NCBI GenBank assembly: GCA_958299035.1
Contig: CATQJL010000112.1
Coordinates: 83,594,636-83,658,635, forward strand
Length of the DNA stretch: 64,000 bases
Origin: Cylicocyclus nassatus
Taxonomy: Eukaryota > Nematoda > Chromadorea > Rhabditida > Strongylidae
Direction of reading: 5' to 3'
In this document: positions 38,458 through 51,300 of the stretch, piece after piece
Layout: every line of letters begins with the position of its first letter
Numbering within the stretch: the stretch's first letter is position 1
Position numbers and translations under genes: made by a program
Notes under the pieces: generated by a model
Told to the model about the DNA's origin: nothing
What the model saw: the letters and a program-made list of their open reading frames with translations, nothing else
Database searches by the model: none

Positions 38458-39304
38458 AAAAAAATAAAATAAATAATAAATGGTGAGGTGTGAGGTGTAA
38501 CAAAATGGGGAAGAATAAAATTTTCACGTGACTGACATTGTAATGTTAGATCAGCCTAGGTAAATATCGAACATTTGGTGAAAATGAGTCTGAAAGAGTG
38601 AGTAAACAGGTTGAGGTAAGTTGGAGAAAGTTTTGCTGCAGCATTTTTGTACGGTGAGTTAATTCGCGAATGCGATATCTTATCGCACCGCATGGCCTAA
38701 GTCCATTATATTTGTACGAAAAGCCATTTTGCGGAGACTTTCCTGGATATCATTCCTGATGTGTTTCGGCAAAAATTCCCAAGTCTTTCTCACAACTTGT
38801 ATTAGACAAAGTCGTGCTGATCTTTGAGACTGCACTTATAAACCTGCATTTAGCATTATTTTACGCCAAGTTGTTTGAGCTGTTTACAACTCCTAAAGTT
38901 TTCATCTGAGTAAAAATGCTGCGAATTTTCTGTGCTAATTTTTGTAATTTTTGCACATAAGTATTCTTCTCCATGATTTCTGAAAAGCTCGATTTGATTA
39001 TTTTGCAACGCAAAAAGCTCCTTACATGCCATTGTTGAAAAAAGATGTGGTAGTGGTGATTTCGGCATAATATTTGAGAAGCTTTCTTTATATTATCTTA
39101 GGCAAAATCCGGATTACTTAGTTGTATGCTCACTATTCATCGAAATCATACGAGCGAACATTCTCATCGAACGTGCTTACTTTACAGCAAAGTTCTTCAC
39201 TCCCAATAGCACCATCATTTTTTTTAGGATACGGCTTTACGCAATCTTCCAATTAAGCCAGAAAGCCAAAGAAGTTCTCTTTATCTCAACCGTGACACAA
39301 AGCC

Positions 39305-42300
39305 ATGCTCATCAAACCATTGTTGCTATTTTTCCTGTCATCAGTTTCTACCATCAGTCCTGCACCAACATCAGTAAGTTTTTATTTGGGTTTTCGTCCT
39401 TAGTGATCGATTTCCCAAATAAAAAAAACGCTTTTTTGCCAACTTGTTTCGGGACAATTTATTTGTTTATTCATTTATTATGAAATACATGGTGTAAGCG
39501 ATGTACCATCTCACGATTGAAATACAAACCCAACATGAAGTATGCAACAGTGTGGAAGAAGAAGGCAAGAATATGTATTTTCGGTATTCAGAAAACAAAT
39601 ATGAAATTCTCATTTCGGAATTTTGGGAAGGCGTCAAGCTTACTGGAAAAGCTGTGAATAATGTTTGCTGAAGGCATACAGACAGGGAGATATGCCGGGT
39701 GTACTGGATGGTAATTTATGCTAGGCTCCCGCGAGAGTGCCGAAGCCATGCTAGCGCTACGCCAGCGCCAAGCCAGCGTCTCAATCGATACACGTGTATT
39801 TCATTGCGGCGGGGCCAGCTGACCTAGTTCTCAGCCAGGGCACCGCCCCAACGAAATGCACGTGTATCGATCGAAACGCTGGCTCGGCGCTGGCGTAGCG
39901 CTGGCATGGTTTCGGCACTCTGGCGGGAGCCTTAGGCAGGGTTCATACTGAGCCGCACAAAGCGGCACAGTTCCAGCATAGCGCTCGAACTGTGCTCGAA
40001 CTGTGTCCGAACTATGCTGCATGCGCAGTTGGAGTATTTTGACCGTTTCTAACGGTTTTTCTTCTAGGTTTCGCTCATTTCGGGCCTTATTCCTCCACCC
40101 CGCTTTTCCTTTTGATGAGTAGAACTCCGAGTGCAAAGCGGGGTTGAGGAATAAGCGCTGTTCTGCTTTGTGTGTCCGATTATGCGTGTTGTTCCGCTCG
40201 TTCATGTCTCTTCGTTTTATCCTTGCATAAAAGTATTCCATTTGTTTCCAGGAGGCTGCAATATTTTTGCAGGCATTTTTCTTGAAGAAGAGCAAAAATA
40301 GTGCAGAAGAGTAGGAAATTCCATCGTTGGCCACTATTAAGCTCCTAGCCCCTTTTCGTTTTCATTTAAGGGGTAGAAGGAAGAGCGAAAAAGCAATGAA
40401 ATGGAAAAAGAACGCGGCTGAGAGGATACATGGAGCACAACCGCGTTCGTTGGTTTACCCCGCTTCAAGTTCGAAGCGCTACACAACAAAAAGGGAAGCG
40501 GGGTAAAACAAAAAACGAAAAAACAATGAAATGAAAACGAAAAGGGGCTAGGAGCTTAATAGTGGCCAACAGGTTGATGGAATTTCCTGCTCTCCTGCAC
40601 TATTTTTGCTCTTCTTCAAGAAAAATGCCTGCGCAAATATTGCAGCGGCCTCCTGGAAACAAATGGAATACTTTTATGCAAGGATGAAGCGAAGAGACAT
40701 GAACGACCGGAACAACACGCATAATCGGACACACAAAGCAAAACAGCGCTTAATCCTCAACCCCGCTTTGCGCTCGGAGTTCTACTCATCAAAAGGAAAA
40801 GCGGGGTGGAGGAATAAGGCCCGAAATGAGCGAAACCTAGAAGAAAAACCGTTAGAAACGGTCAAAATACTCCTACTGCGCATGCAGCACAGTTCGGGCA
40901 CAGTTCGAGCACAGTTCGAGCGCTGTGCTGGAACTGTGCCGCTTTGTGCGGCTCAGTATGAACCCTGCCTTAGTAATGATAGGATGAAAATTTTAGATAG
41001 CGGTGGTCAAGAATTAGGATCCCAACAAGTTGAATGGATCTTTTTTATATCAGGAGGTTCGAACACATGGGACCACAATGAGTATAGTAGGGGCCTGCAA
41101 GATCGCGAGAGTCGGACGTGCTTACGGCCATTGCGCCGCGCATGTCAGATGTGAGTCCGACGACACAGGTAGGTGCCAGACTTATCCTGTTGAACAGATT
41201 CATTCGGTTCACCACTTTTGCTGTTGGACACTGTAGTGATTTGACCTATGAACCGAGCGAACCGGCTGAAGCGGATAAATTTGGCACCTGCCTTAGTGAC
41301 ATTGGACGTGCGCGGCGCAATGGCCGTACGCACGTCCGACTCTCGCGATCCTACAGAATCCTATTATTGCACTAACAAGATGTTACGAAGTATTAGGTTA
41401 GCGGATAATCTCTGTTATACTTTTTCTGTTTAATCGGAAAAAGAGTAAAAGGTTCTTGGAATCGCCGACTTTGCGTCATTCTAGGGCATTGCAGAGTAAA
41501 TCCACAAGTACAAATAAAGGCGCAAATGCACAAGCGAACAATAAGTCTACTAAAGTTTTGCTAACATTCTCAAGTTTTCACTTTTTTTCTGAACTCTCTG
41601 CTTCTACTTGTATTTTGCCTCTTCTAAATTCTTTTAGAATAATTTAGGCACTGTCTCACCCTATGAAGGCATTCATGCCCCTAGCGTTTCAAAAACGGGG
41701 GATGAAAAAGATATCAGAAATCGAAAAGCGCAACAAAATCTTCTTCATATGCATTGTGCAGAAATCAATACAGAAAGCTCACAAGTCAAATTAATTCCTT
41801 TAATTTTTCGAAGAATTATCTTGATTTAAAGTTCAATAATAGCCAAGGTAAAGCATATTAACATATCAAAAGCTTAGTTAAAGGTGTGTAGACTTGAGCG
41901 TGTCATCCCCCGTATTTGCTGAACACTATAGACTAACCTGCCAGATCAAACTTCTTTCTAATTCCAGCTCATTACCCGTATAAATGCCAATTTGTTGATA
42001 AAATGAGCCATAAAACATTTTCATCCATGAAAAGTGTATGTTTTGCGCGGATATAACAGTACCGATGGGTAGGCGTTAGAACCCTGTCCACATGCCATAA
42101 ACAGATCTTTTGACAACCTTTGAAATCTTTGAGAATCGAAATTGAAAGTGTAATAGAAATTATCCACCAACCCAATACTACTTGTAACAAGTCGCTTTCG
42201 AGTTGTACGTGATGCAGCAGTCTATCCTTACTCCGTAATTGAGCAGTGAAATGCTGACTAATGTGCTCACAGCTTTCAATAATGCGATTCGAGTTCCACA

Positions 42301-45300
42301 GTTAGAAATACTAATATTTTTTATAACAGGGACCTTCATTTTAGTCATAGGTAAATAATGATTTCGCTGTTATAAGTATAGTAAGAAATTCTCCTAATTG
42401 TATACTTGCGAGATAGTCGAGAACGATGGATGTTTGGAAAATGATACGATATGAAACTAGCAGCAGCTGAAAAAAAGAATCGTTTGTACCCTTTAGTTCA
42501 ACAAGGTTGGCGGCTGAAACGCGACCGCTCGAATCCGCGACGCAGTCTGCGTCTCTGTAGCGAGCATGCTATCAGGTCATTCTCTAGCCCCGATTCAGTT
42601 TGGACGCCACACCTTCCAACCGTCAATCCCGATGAATCAAAAGGTATTTCATCTCCAAAACGTGTCTTAAGAATACAACAGGAAAGGGAGTCGTTGTAAG
42701 GGGAGTCATAAGAACTCTAAATGTTACATACAATCCGAGCTAAAGTTTTAGACAATTATGTTCGTTTAAGAATTACTTCAATTTACACTAAATAAGGTTA
42801 TGAGCTCTATGGGAAGTTTTGCCGAAGTATGCCGCACACACAACCAATAGAACTCTGAAGGCTACGTTTCGCCACCCTTAAAGATTACTAGCTGGCATAC
42901 CCGGCTCCGCCCGGCATCACATACACTGCGGTCAAAAAAAACCGAAGTTATATTCCTCAAGAAGAGAAAACAACATTGGCTCTTTAATTTGGTTGTCCTC
43001 GACAGAGGCAACCGATAGTTGTCCTCCAAGTGAGGCAACCGATGGTTGTCCTCATCAGAGGCAACCGATGGTTGTCCTCCAAGTGAGGCAACCGATGGTT
43101 GTACCGATGGTTGTCCTCAACAGAGGCAACAGATGGTTGGTACGATGGTTGTCCTCAACAGAGGCAACCGATGATTGTCCTCGACAGAGGCAACCGATGG
43201 TTGTCCTCGTCAGAGGCAACCGATGGTTGTCCTCAACAGAGGCAACGATGGTTGTACCGATGGTTGTCCTCCAAGTGAGGCAACCGATGGTTGTCCTCGA
43301 CAGAGGCAGCCGATGGTTGTCCTCCAAGTGAGGCAACCGATGGTTGTCGTCGATAGAGACAACCCATGGCTGCTTTCAACAGAGGCAACCGATGGCCGTT
43401 CTCAACAGAGGCAACCGATGATTGTCCTCGACAGAGGCAACCGATGGTTGTCCTCAACAGAGGCAACCGATGGTTGTCCTCCAAGTGAGGCAACCGATGG
43501 CTGTCCTCGATAGACATCCGATGGTTGTCCTCCAAGTGAGGCAACCGATGGCTGTCTTCGATAGAGACAATCGATGGTTGTCCTCCAAGTGAGGCGACCG
43601 ATGGTTGTACCGATGGTTGTCCTCAACAGAGGCAACGATGGTTGTACCGATGGTTGTCCTCAACAGAGGCAACAGATGGTTGGTACGATGGTTGTCCTCA
43701 ACAGAGGCAACCGATGATTGTCCTCGACAGAGGCAACCGATGGTTGTCCTCGTCAGAGGCAACGATGGTTGTACCGATGGTTGTCCTCAACAGAGGCAAC
43801 AGATGGTTGGTACGATGGTTGTCCTCAACAGAGGCAACCGATGATTGTCCTCAACAGAGGCAACGATGGTTGTACCGATGGTTGTCCTCCAAGTGAGGCA
43901 ACCGATGGTTGTCCTCGACAGAGGCAACCGATGGTTGTCCTCCAAGTGAGGCAACCGATGGCTGTCTTCGATAGAGACAACCGATGGTTGTCGTCGATAG
44001 AGACAACCCATGGCTGCTTTCAACAGAGGCAACGATGGTTGCACCGATGGTTGTCCTCCAAGTGAGGCAACCGATGGTTGTCCTCGACAGAGGCAACCGA
44101 TGGTTGTCCTCCAAGTGAGGCAACCGATGGTTGTCCTCCAAGTGAGGCAACCGATGGTTGTCCTCGACAGAGGCAACCGATGGCCGTTCTCAACAGAGGC
44201 AACCGATGATTGTCCTCGACAGAGGCAACCGATGGTTGTCCTCAACAGAGGCAGCCGATGGTTGGTACGATGGTTGTCCTCAACAGAGGCAACCGATGGT
44301 TGTCCTTCAAGTGAGGCAACCGATGGCTGTCCTCGATAGACATCCGATGGTTGTCCTCCAAGTGAGGCAACCGATGGCCGTTCTCAACAGAGGCAACCGA
44401 TGATTGTCCTCGACAGAGGCAACCGATGATTGTCCTCAACAGAGGCAACGATGGTTGCACCGATGGTTGTCCTCCAAGTGAGGCAACCGATGGTTGTCCT
44501 CGACAGAGGCAACCGATGGTTGTCCTCCAAGTGAGGCAACCGATGGCTGTCTTCGATAGAGACAACCGATGGTTGTCGTCGATAGAGACAACCCATGGCT
44601 GCTTTCAACAGAGGCAACCGATGGCCGTTCTCAACAGAGGCAACCGATGATTGTCCTCGACAGAGGCAACCGATGGTTGTCCTCAACAGAGGCAACCGAT
44701 GGTTGGTAGGATGGTTGTCCTCAACAGAGGCAACCGATGGTTGTCCTCCAAGTGAGGCAACCGATGGCTGTCCTCGATAGACATCCGATGGTTGTCCTCC
44801 AAGTGAGGCAACCGATGGCTGTCTTCGATAGAGACAACCGATGGTTGTCGTCGATAGAGACAACCCATGGCTGCTCTCAACAGAGGCAACCGATGGCCGT
44901 TCTCAACAGAGGCAACCGATGATTGTCCTCGACAGAGGCAACCGATGGTTGTCCTCAACAGAGGCAACCGATGGTTGGTAGGTTGTCCTCAACAGAGGCA
45001 GCCGATGCCGATAGTCGTCCTTCCGTTTCGTTCCTCAAGAAGAGGATGTACCGTTTCGTTCCTACCCTCAGACGGTTTGGCTAAACAGGTCCTAGGCTTT
45101 CCCCGGAACTCATCAGTAAGGAGGGAAGCTCGACTGGATCTGTCCAGCTTCTTGTTTGTCCCACCCACCTGCCCTGACCGCCGCTGGCCTCCGTTTTTTT
45201 GGGTTTTCATTTTGCCATGTTTTTGGGTTTTCGTTTTGCCATTTTTTTGGATTTTGTATTTTCCAATTTTTTTGGATTTTCCAATAGAATGGCATGCAAC

Positions 45301-48300
45301 AAATAAATACTGCATTATACTACAGCATGCAATTATGTTAGCGCCCTGGGATACACTACGTTAGCCGTGCTCCCTTCGGGCGCATACATGTACAGATTCG
45401 CCGGACTCCCGACCCTCGAACACGCCACGTACAGTTGACCATGCGAAAAACAGGGAGTTTCCAGGTCTACTCCTACTGTTCGCAGAGACTGTCCTTGCGC
45501 TTTGTTGATTGTCATAGCAAGTGCAGGCCTGACCGGAAACTGCACTCGCCTGAACTCAAAGGGCATATCGGAGGGGACAAAAGGGATTCGTGGAACATGA
45601 ACGACTTCGCCTTTGAACTTCCCCGCCAATATGGTCGCTACTATGACGTTTGGCATGAGATCCCTGATGCAAAGCCTTGTACCATTGCACATCCTCGGTG
45701 GGTTGATGTTACGAAGGAGCATGATTGGCAAACCAACCTTCAGATCAAGTCTGTGAGGTGGTATCCCATTGGGCTGGAGTGAATTCAAGAACTCAGTGGG
45801 GAAGTAAACAGCCTGTTCACGCTGAACCATGGTATCAAAGGACGTGTACGTTGATACCGATCCAGGTAGGCTGTTTAAAATCTGAGCATTGATAGAATCC
45901 ACTTGCTCGTTTTTGGGTGCCAGAATTGCTCGCTCGCAAATCCAGTCCCCATTGCTGAAGTTGGTGGCAATGTTTGGGAAGACCTTTTCGATCAGTTTTC
46001 CCACCGATTGAACCATATTGCAGAAGTCTGGAGGAAAGGTAATCCAGCCAGAACTTGGTTCCACCGGAATTCTGCCTTCGCCAAGAAGCAACAGCTGTTG
46101 CGCAAAGTTTCGGGCAGTCTCATCGCCAAGGAGGTGGACTCGCATGTTCGTCGTGAGATTCAGCGATCATGTCTCCAGAGAGGAGAAGCTTTGAGGCAAG
46201 CGTTCAGCTCATCTGCTGGAGTCGATCGCGGAACCACTGGCAGAGTTTGACGAAAGTCGCCTGCCAGTAACACGACGACCCCACCCATTAGCGTGTTGCT
46301 TTCTCGTATGTCCCGTAGTGTGTTGTCAAGGGCTTCTAGGCACTTCTTATGCGCCATGGTGCATTCGTCCCAAACTATGAGTTTGGCTTCCTGTAGCACC
46401 TTGGCTTTCCCTGTGCCCTTGCTTATCCCACACACTGGGTGCTCTACATGAGCAATATCCAGAGGAAGCTTGAAGGCTGAATGGGCAGTTCGGCCTCCCT
46501 CTAGCAGTGTTGAGGCAATCCCCGAGGATGCCACTGCTACTGCGATTCCTCCTTGTCTGCGAATCTCGGCAAGTAGGAGATTGATGAGAAATGTTTTCCC
46601 TGTTCCACCCGGAGCGTCGAGAAAGAGTAGCCCACCCTTGCCACTGGAAATCGTATCCAGAACAGCACGGTAAACCAACTCTTGATCCTCCGTAAGAAGA
46701 GGTCTGTTAGACTCTACAAATCTGGTCAGCTGATTGGCATCATAGGACCTCTCTCGGAGAACATCGCTCTCGAGTGCCTGGTCATCTCCGCGTATTGGCG
46801 ACTGCAAACCGAGGTCTCTGAGAGTTTGACCGGTCATCGACACGCACGTATCCTCAAGCAGTATCAACGCTCGGTTGAATATCTCGGGAGAGTAACCGAC
46901 GTCTACAGAGGGTGCCTCTCTGCGACATTCCCTGAGTACGTCTTCACTCAGAGCCTCTTTGTACTTCTCCCAGAGTGCTCGAGGATTTGACGGTTGACAG
47001 ACTGTCAAGATGATGCCGAAGAGCTTCGCAGTTGAGCAGCGAAACTTGTCGTAGCTGCTTCTGCGAGAGTTCTGTCCCATTGCTGATCATCTTCAAGCAA
47101 GCCAAGTCTTTGGCATGCTTCTCTGTAGGTCTCACATTCCTCTCCATCGATGGTCTTCAATGCTGCGAATGACGTCGGTCCTCGGATTGTCTGAAGCAAC
47201 ATTCTGAGGTAGAAGCATTCGGCTTGGTTAGGGTGTACAGTATATACACGCGCTAACACATCCGCTTCTCTGACGTCATATCCGGGAACTGCGGCTCCTT
47301 GCTTCCTTCTGGCCCACTTCTTTGTTGACTTGTTCCAAGTATAATATCTTGGAACTTCTGAGTACAACAAAGTCCGTGCGAACGGATCATGTTGGCACAG
47401 AAGGAAGAATGCCGTCAAAGTTGTTTGAGGTGGTTGCGCAGCTCTTTCCTGCGCATTATCAGCCGTGAAGTAGACGCGTTGTCCATTCTCTAGATGGACA
47501 TGTAGATGGGTGACAGGTGGGTAATGTTCGTGTATCCTGAAACCCAGGATACGCCAAACTGCCTCGTTGCTGCTTATGTACCTGCCCGTTTGATATCGTT
47601 CGATCTCATCAAACGGTGCAGTGGCATGCTCGGCCGAACGTTGCCATGTCACTTCCCTTGTTCACATATTTGCAGATGTACTTAATCGACTTCACCGAAT
47701 TACAGTACTCCACATTAATATGTGCTCGAAACATTTTCGAGAGCAAGGGAGTGTATGGCACAACCCAGCTGTTGTCCACCACGACGTCTACGGTCTGATG
47801 GTCCACCTTCATTTGAATGACGGCGGTATGTCCTCCATCATCAGGCTTTCGCCTTCTGTATAGAGGATAGCCATCAGTTCCCGTTTGGGTTTCGCGGATC
47901 AGCTGCCGAGGGTACCTTTTGGTGCATTTGCCGTCCTTCATGCAAGGCGACCTCGGATTTAGTGGTCCGCATGGCCCATGAATCATGTTTTTGAGGACAA
48001 CATCGAATAGAAGAGGATCCTCTTCTCGACTGGGAAGCTCCGCCGAGATGATGCTGTCGATCTGATCTGGGCGTATTTTCTCCTTCAGCCACACTAAGAT
48101 GTGGGCATGCGGAAGACCGCGTTTCTGCCACTCCACGGTGTACATCCAGCAGCGAGTGTCTCCGTAGACGTGGCTCTTCGTTAGCACGTCTATAAGCTTC
48201 GTGAGCTTCTGTTTGAAGACTCTCGCCGTGATGTCGTGGCGGTCAGAAGGCGCTTCACCAGGGAAGAGCTCTTCCGCAATCTCGGTCCACGCCGGGTTGC

Positions 48301-51300
48301 ACGTGAACGTGATGAACAGATCAGGACGCCCGTACGCTCTAACGTAGGCCATTGCGTCCTGAGTGTACTCGTGCATGTGGCGTGGGCCTCCCGTGAAGGA
48401 GGATGGTAGTATGACCATTTGCCCGAGGTCAGTGACATTTCCATCTCCGGCCACGGCATCCCGCAGGTGGATGTAGTCGTCTGCACGCAGCTTTCGCTGA
48501 TTGCGTCGAATGAAGAGGAGCCGTTCACTCTCAATCTTGGCGTATATGTCCACGATGAACTGGTGAAATAGTTGGCGACATTTCACGACGTGGTTGAAGG
48601 ACGTGGACCTTATCATCATGCGATGCGCATAGAAATCCATAGCCGACACCCTCTTATTGGTACGGGCACCAGTGCTAGGATTCCTCTGCCATAGTTCGAA
48701 GTGATACCCGTCTACCCCATCCCAAAACATGAGTGGGTATTGCAGGGCATCGTACGACCTATGGGTTTCAGAGATGCGCTGCAACGTTTCGGAACGTTTT
48801 TCGATGATAATGTCACGCCCGTCGCTGTCGTCTTCGCCAACCAAGACCACCGCCATCTCGCATACAGACGGAGCGTTGAAGCGTCGTTCATGCTGACCAG
48901 CAGGCCTCCTGTCAGCACGGATAACGACCTTATACGCGTCTGTAGGCATTCGGTCCAGGTTGGTCTTGAAGTCCTTCACCAGCTCGTTGTGCTGATGTAG
49001 CATTCTTTGCAGCTCTAGCACGACGTCCGGCCTTGTGCCACCGATGATGCCGCAACGCTGATCCGCTTGCAGCTGCTCGTCGCAGACGAAGTACAGCTGC
49101 AAGAACTTGGGGCTATCATTGCCATTAGGAAGCAGGGATCCAACTCTATGATAGACCTGTCCCTGCACCTTAAACGTTGGCATGAAGCCCTGTTCCTCAA
49201 CGTCTGGCGTGGCAACTGTAGTGCCGAACGACGTCATCTGGAAGCACGCATTGTACTTCCTGATGTTCTGCAAGAAATGCCTGGACACAGCACTGGTGCC
49301 GGACATGTATGAACGAAGCGGCTCAGGCGGCTCACTTAGAGGCGGAAGATCGACCTTGCCGCTGGAGCAGCACATGCCAGGAGGTTCGGCTCTGAACTTC
49401 TTGGCTTGACACTTACCACATACGACATCCATCCTTCCGATTAGTACGTTCGGATGGGTCGAGTAGTCTACCTGGGCATCGTAGTTGAGTGCCGCGAGGT
49501 GGAGATCTACTCGCCTGGATGTCTGTCGAGTGTGGACATGCCGAGCACGATCACGTTCGAGCCGTACTGAGTGCGCTGCACCAGTCTCCGCTCTTCGTGA
49601 AGCCTCAGTCCTCATTCGACTGCTGTCGAGTCGAGACTCGCGCTCTTCAGCCGTCTCCTGAGACCTGGCTTCGGCGTGTCTCGCTCGGTCGTCATCGAGT
49701 CGAGATGTGCGCTCTTCAGCCGTCTCTTGAGACCTGGCTTCAGCGTTTCTCGACCGCATGTCTTGCAGTCGAGAATGGCGCTCTTCAGCCGTCTCCTGAG
49801 ACCTGGCTTCGGCGTGTCTCGCTCGGTCGTCGTCGAGTCGAGATGTGCGCTCTTCAGCCGTCTCCTGAGACCTGGCTTCGGCGTGTCTCGACCGCATGTC
49901 TTGCAGTCGAGAATGGCGCTCTTCAGCCGTCTCCTGAGACCTGGCTTCGGCGTGTCTCGCTCGGTCGTCGTCGAGTCGAGAATGGCGCTCTTCAGCCGTC
50001 TCCTGAGACCTGGCTTCGGCTTGTCTCGCTCGGTCGTCGTCGAGTCGAGATGTGCGCTCTTCAGCCGTCTCCTGAGACCTGGCTTCGGCGTGTCTCGCTC
50101 GGTCGTCGTCGAGTCGAGATGTGCGCTTTTCAGCCGTCTCCTGAGACCTGGCTTCGGCGTGTCTCGCTCGGTCGTCATCGAGTCGAGATGTGCGCTCTTC
50201 AGCCGTCTCTTGAGATCTGGCTTCAGCGTTTCTCGACCGCATGTCTTCGAGTCGAGAATGGCGCCCTTCAGCCGTCTCCTGAGACCTGGCTTCGGCGTGT
50301 CTCGCTCGGTCGTCGTCGAGTCGAGATGTGCGCTCTTCAGCCGTCTCCTGGGATCTGGCTTCAGCGGTTCTCAACCGTTTGTCCGCGAGTCGAGAATCAC
50401 GGCTTTCTTGTGATTCTGAGGCTCTCAGAGCAGCAAGCCGCAGGCGAGTTTGCGAGAGACTTGCTTCACGCTGTTCAGGCGTTTGCATTGCTCTCGCCTC
50501 GGCTATTCGGGCACGATTGCCTTCTAGCCGTTCCTGGCGCTGCTCCGAGGTCTCAGCCTCTCGTTGATCCCTGGCCTTTTTGGCCTTGGGATCAACCCTT
50601 CCGATAGATGCACGCTTCTTCGGCGGCATCTTGTGATGAGAGCCTTCAGGCAATAAGCTCCTCGGTACTCGAAGTAGAGCCTTCGGGCTTTTCTACTCGA
50701 GGTAGAGCCTTGCTGGCTTTTCGGTACTCGAGATGGAGCCTGTTGGCTTCTCGGTACTCGAAGTGAAGCCTTCGGGCTTTTCTACTCGAGGTAGAGCATG
50801 TTGGCTTCTCGGTATCGAGGGAGAAAGAGCCTTCAGGCTTTATCGCTCGGTCCTCAGATCCTTGGTCCTTTATCAGGTCCTCAGGTCCTTGGATCTTTGG
50901 TCCTCGCTTGGTACTCAGAGCTCCCGGTGGTTCAGTGGCCGCCGGCTAGCAGAGGTGAGTGACCGACAATGGCGAGATCGGCCGCCTTATATACCCCTCG
51001 AAAAGGGGCGGGGCCGGCTGTGTTTGGTCACACCAACTCGGAAGGGGCGGATAGTTTTTGTATGGAAAGCCTATGCTTAACCACACGAATTGGACCGCCC
51101 ACTTTGGACCGCCCCTTGCCCCGCCCCCTTGGAGGGGTATATAAGGCGAGGCGTCGCTGCACCGGTCATTTCCGGTGGTTGCCTCGTGCCGGACGGTTGC
51201 CCATTCGGAGGACAACCATCGGATGCCTCAATCGGAGGACATCCACCAGATGCCTCACTTGGAGGAGAACCATCGGATGCCTCACTCGGAGGACATCTAC

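Noticed and set aside
42993..44967. Many open frames of 60-160 codons in array 1
   Set aside because: They overlap on both strands and in all phases because the repeat unit lacks stops. There is no start context or non-repeat domain.
42991..45010. CRISPR-like array of direct repeats
   Set aside because: There are no unique spacers. Unit-to-unit differences are small loop variants, and the host is a eukaryote. This is a hairpin minisatellite.
49489..50607. 372-codon plus-strand frame
   Set aside because: It is a shadow of the 69-bp coding repeats of RepHel on the minus strand.
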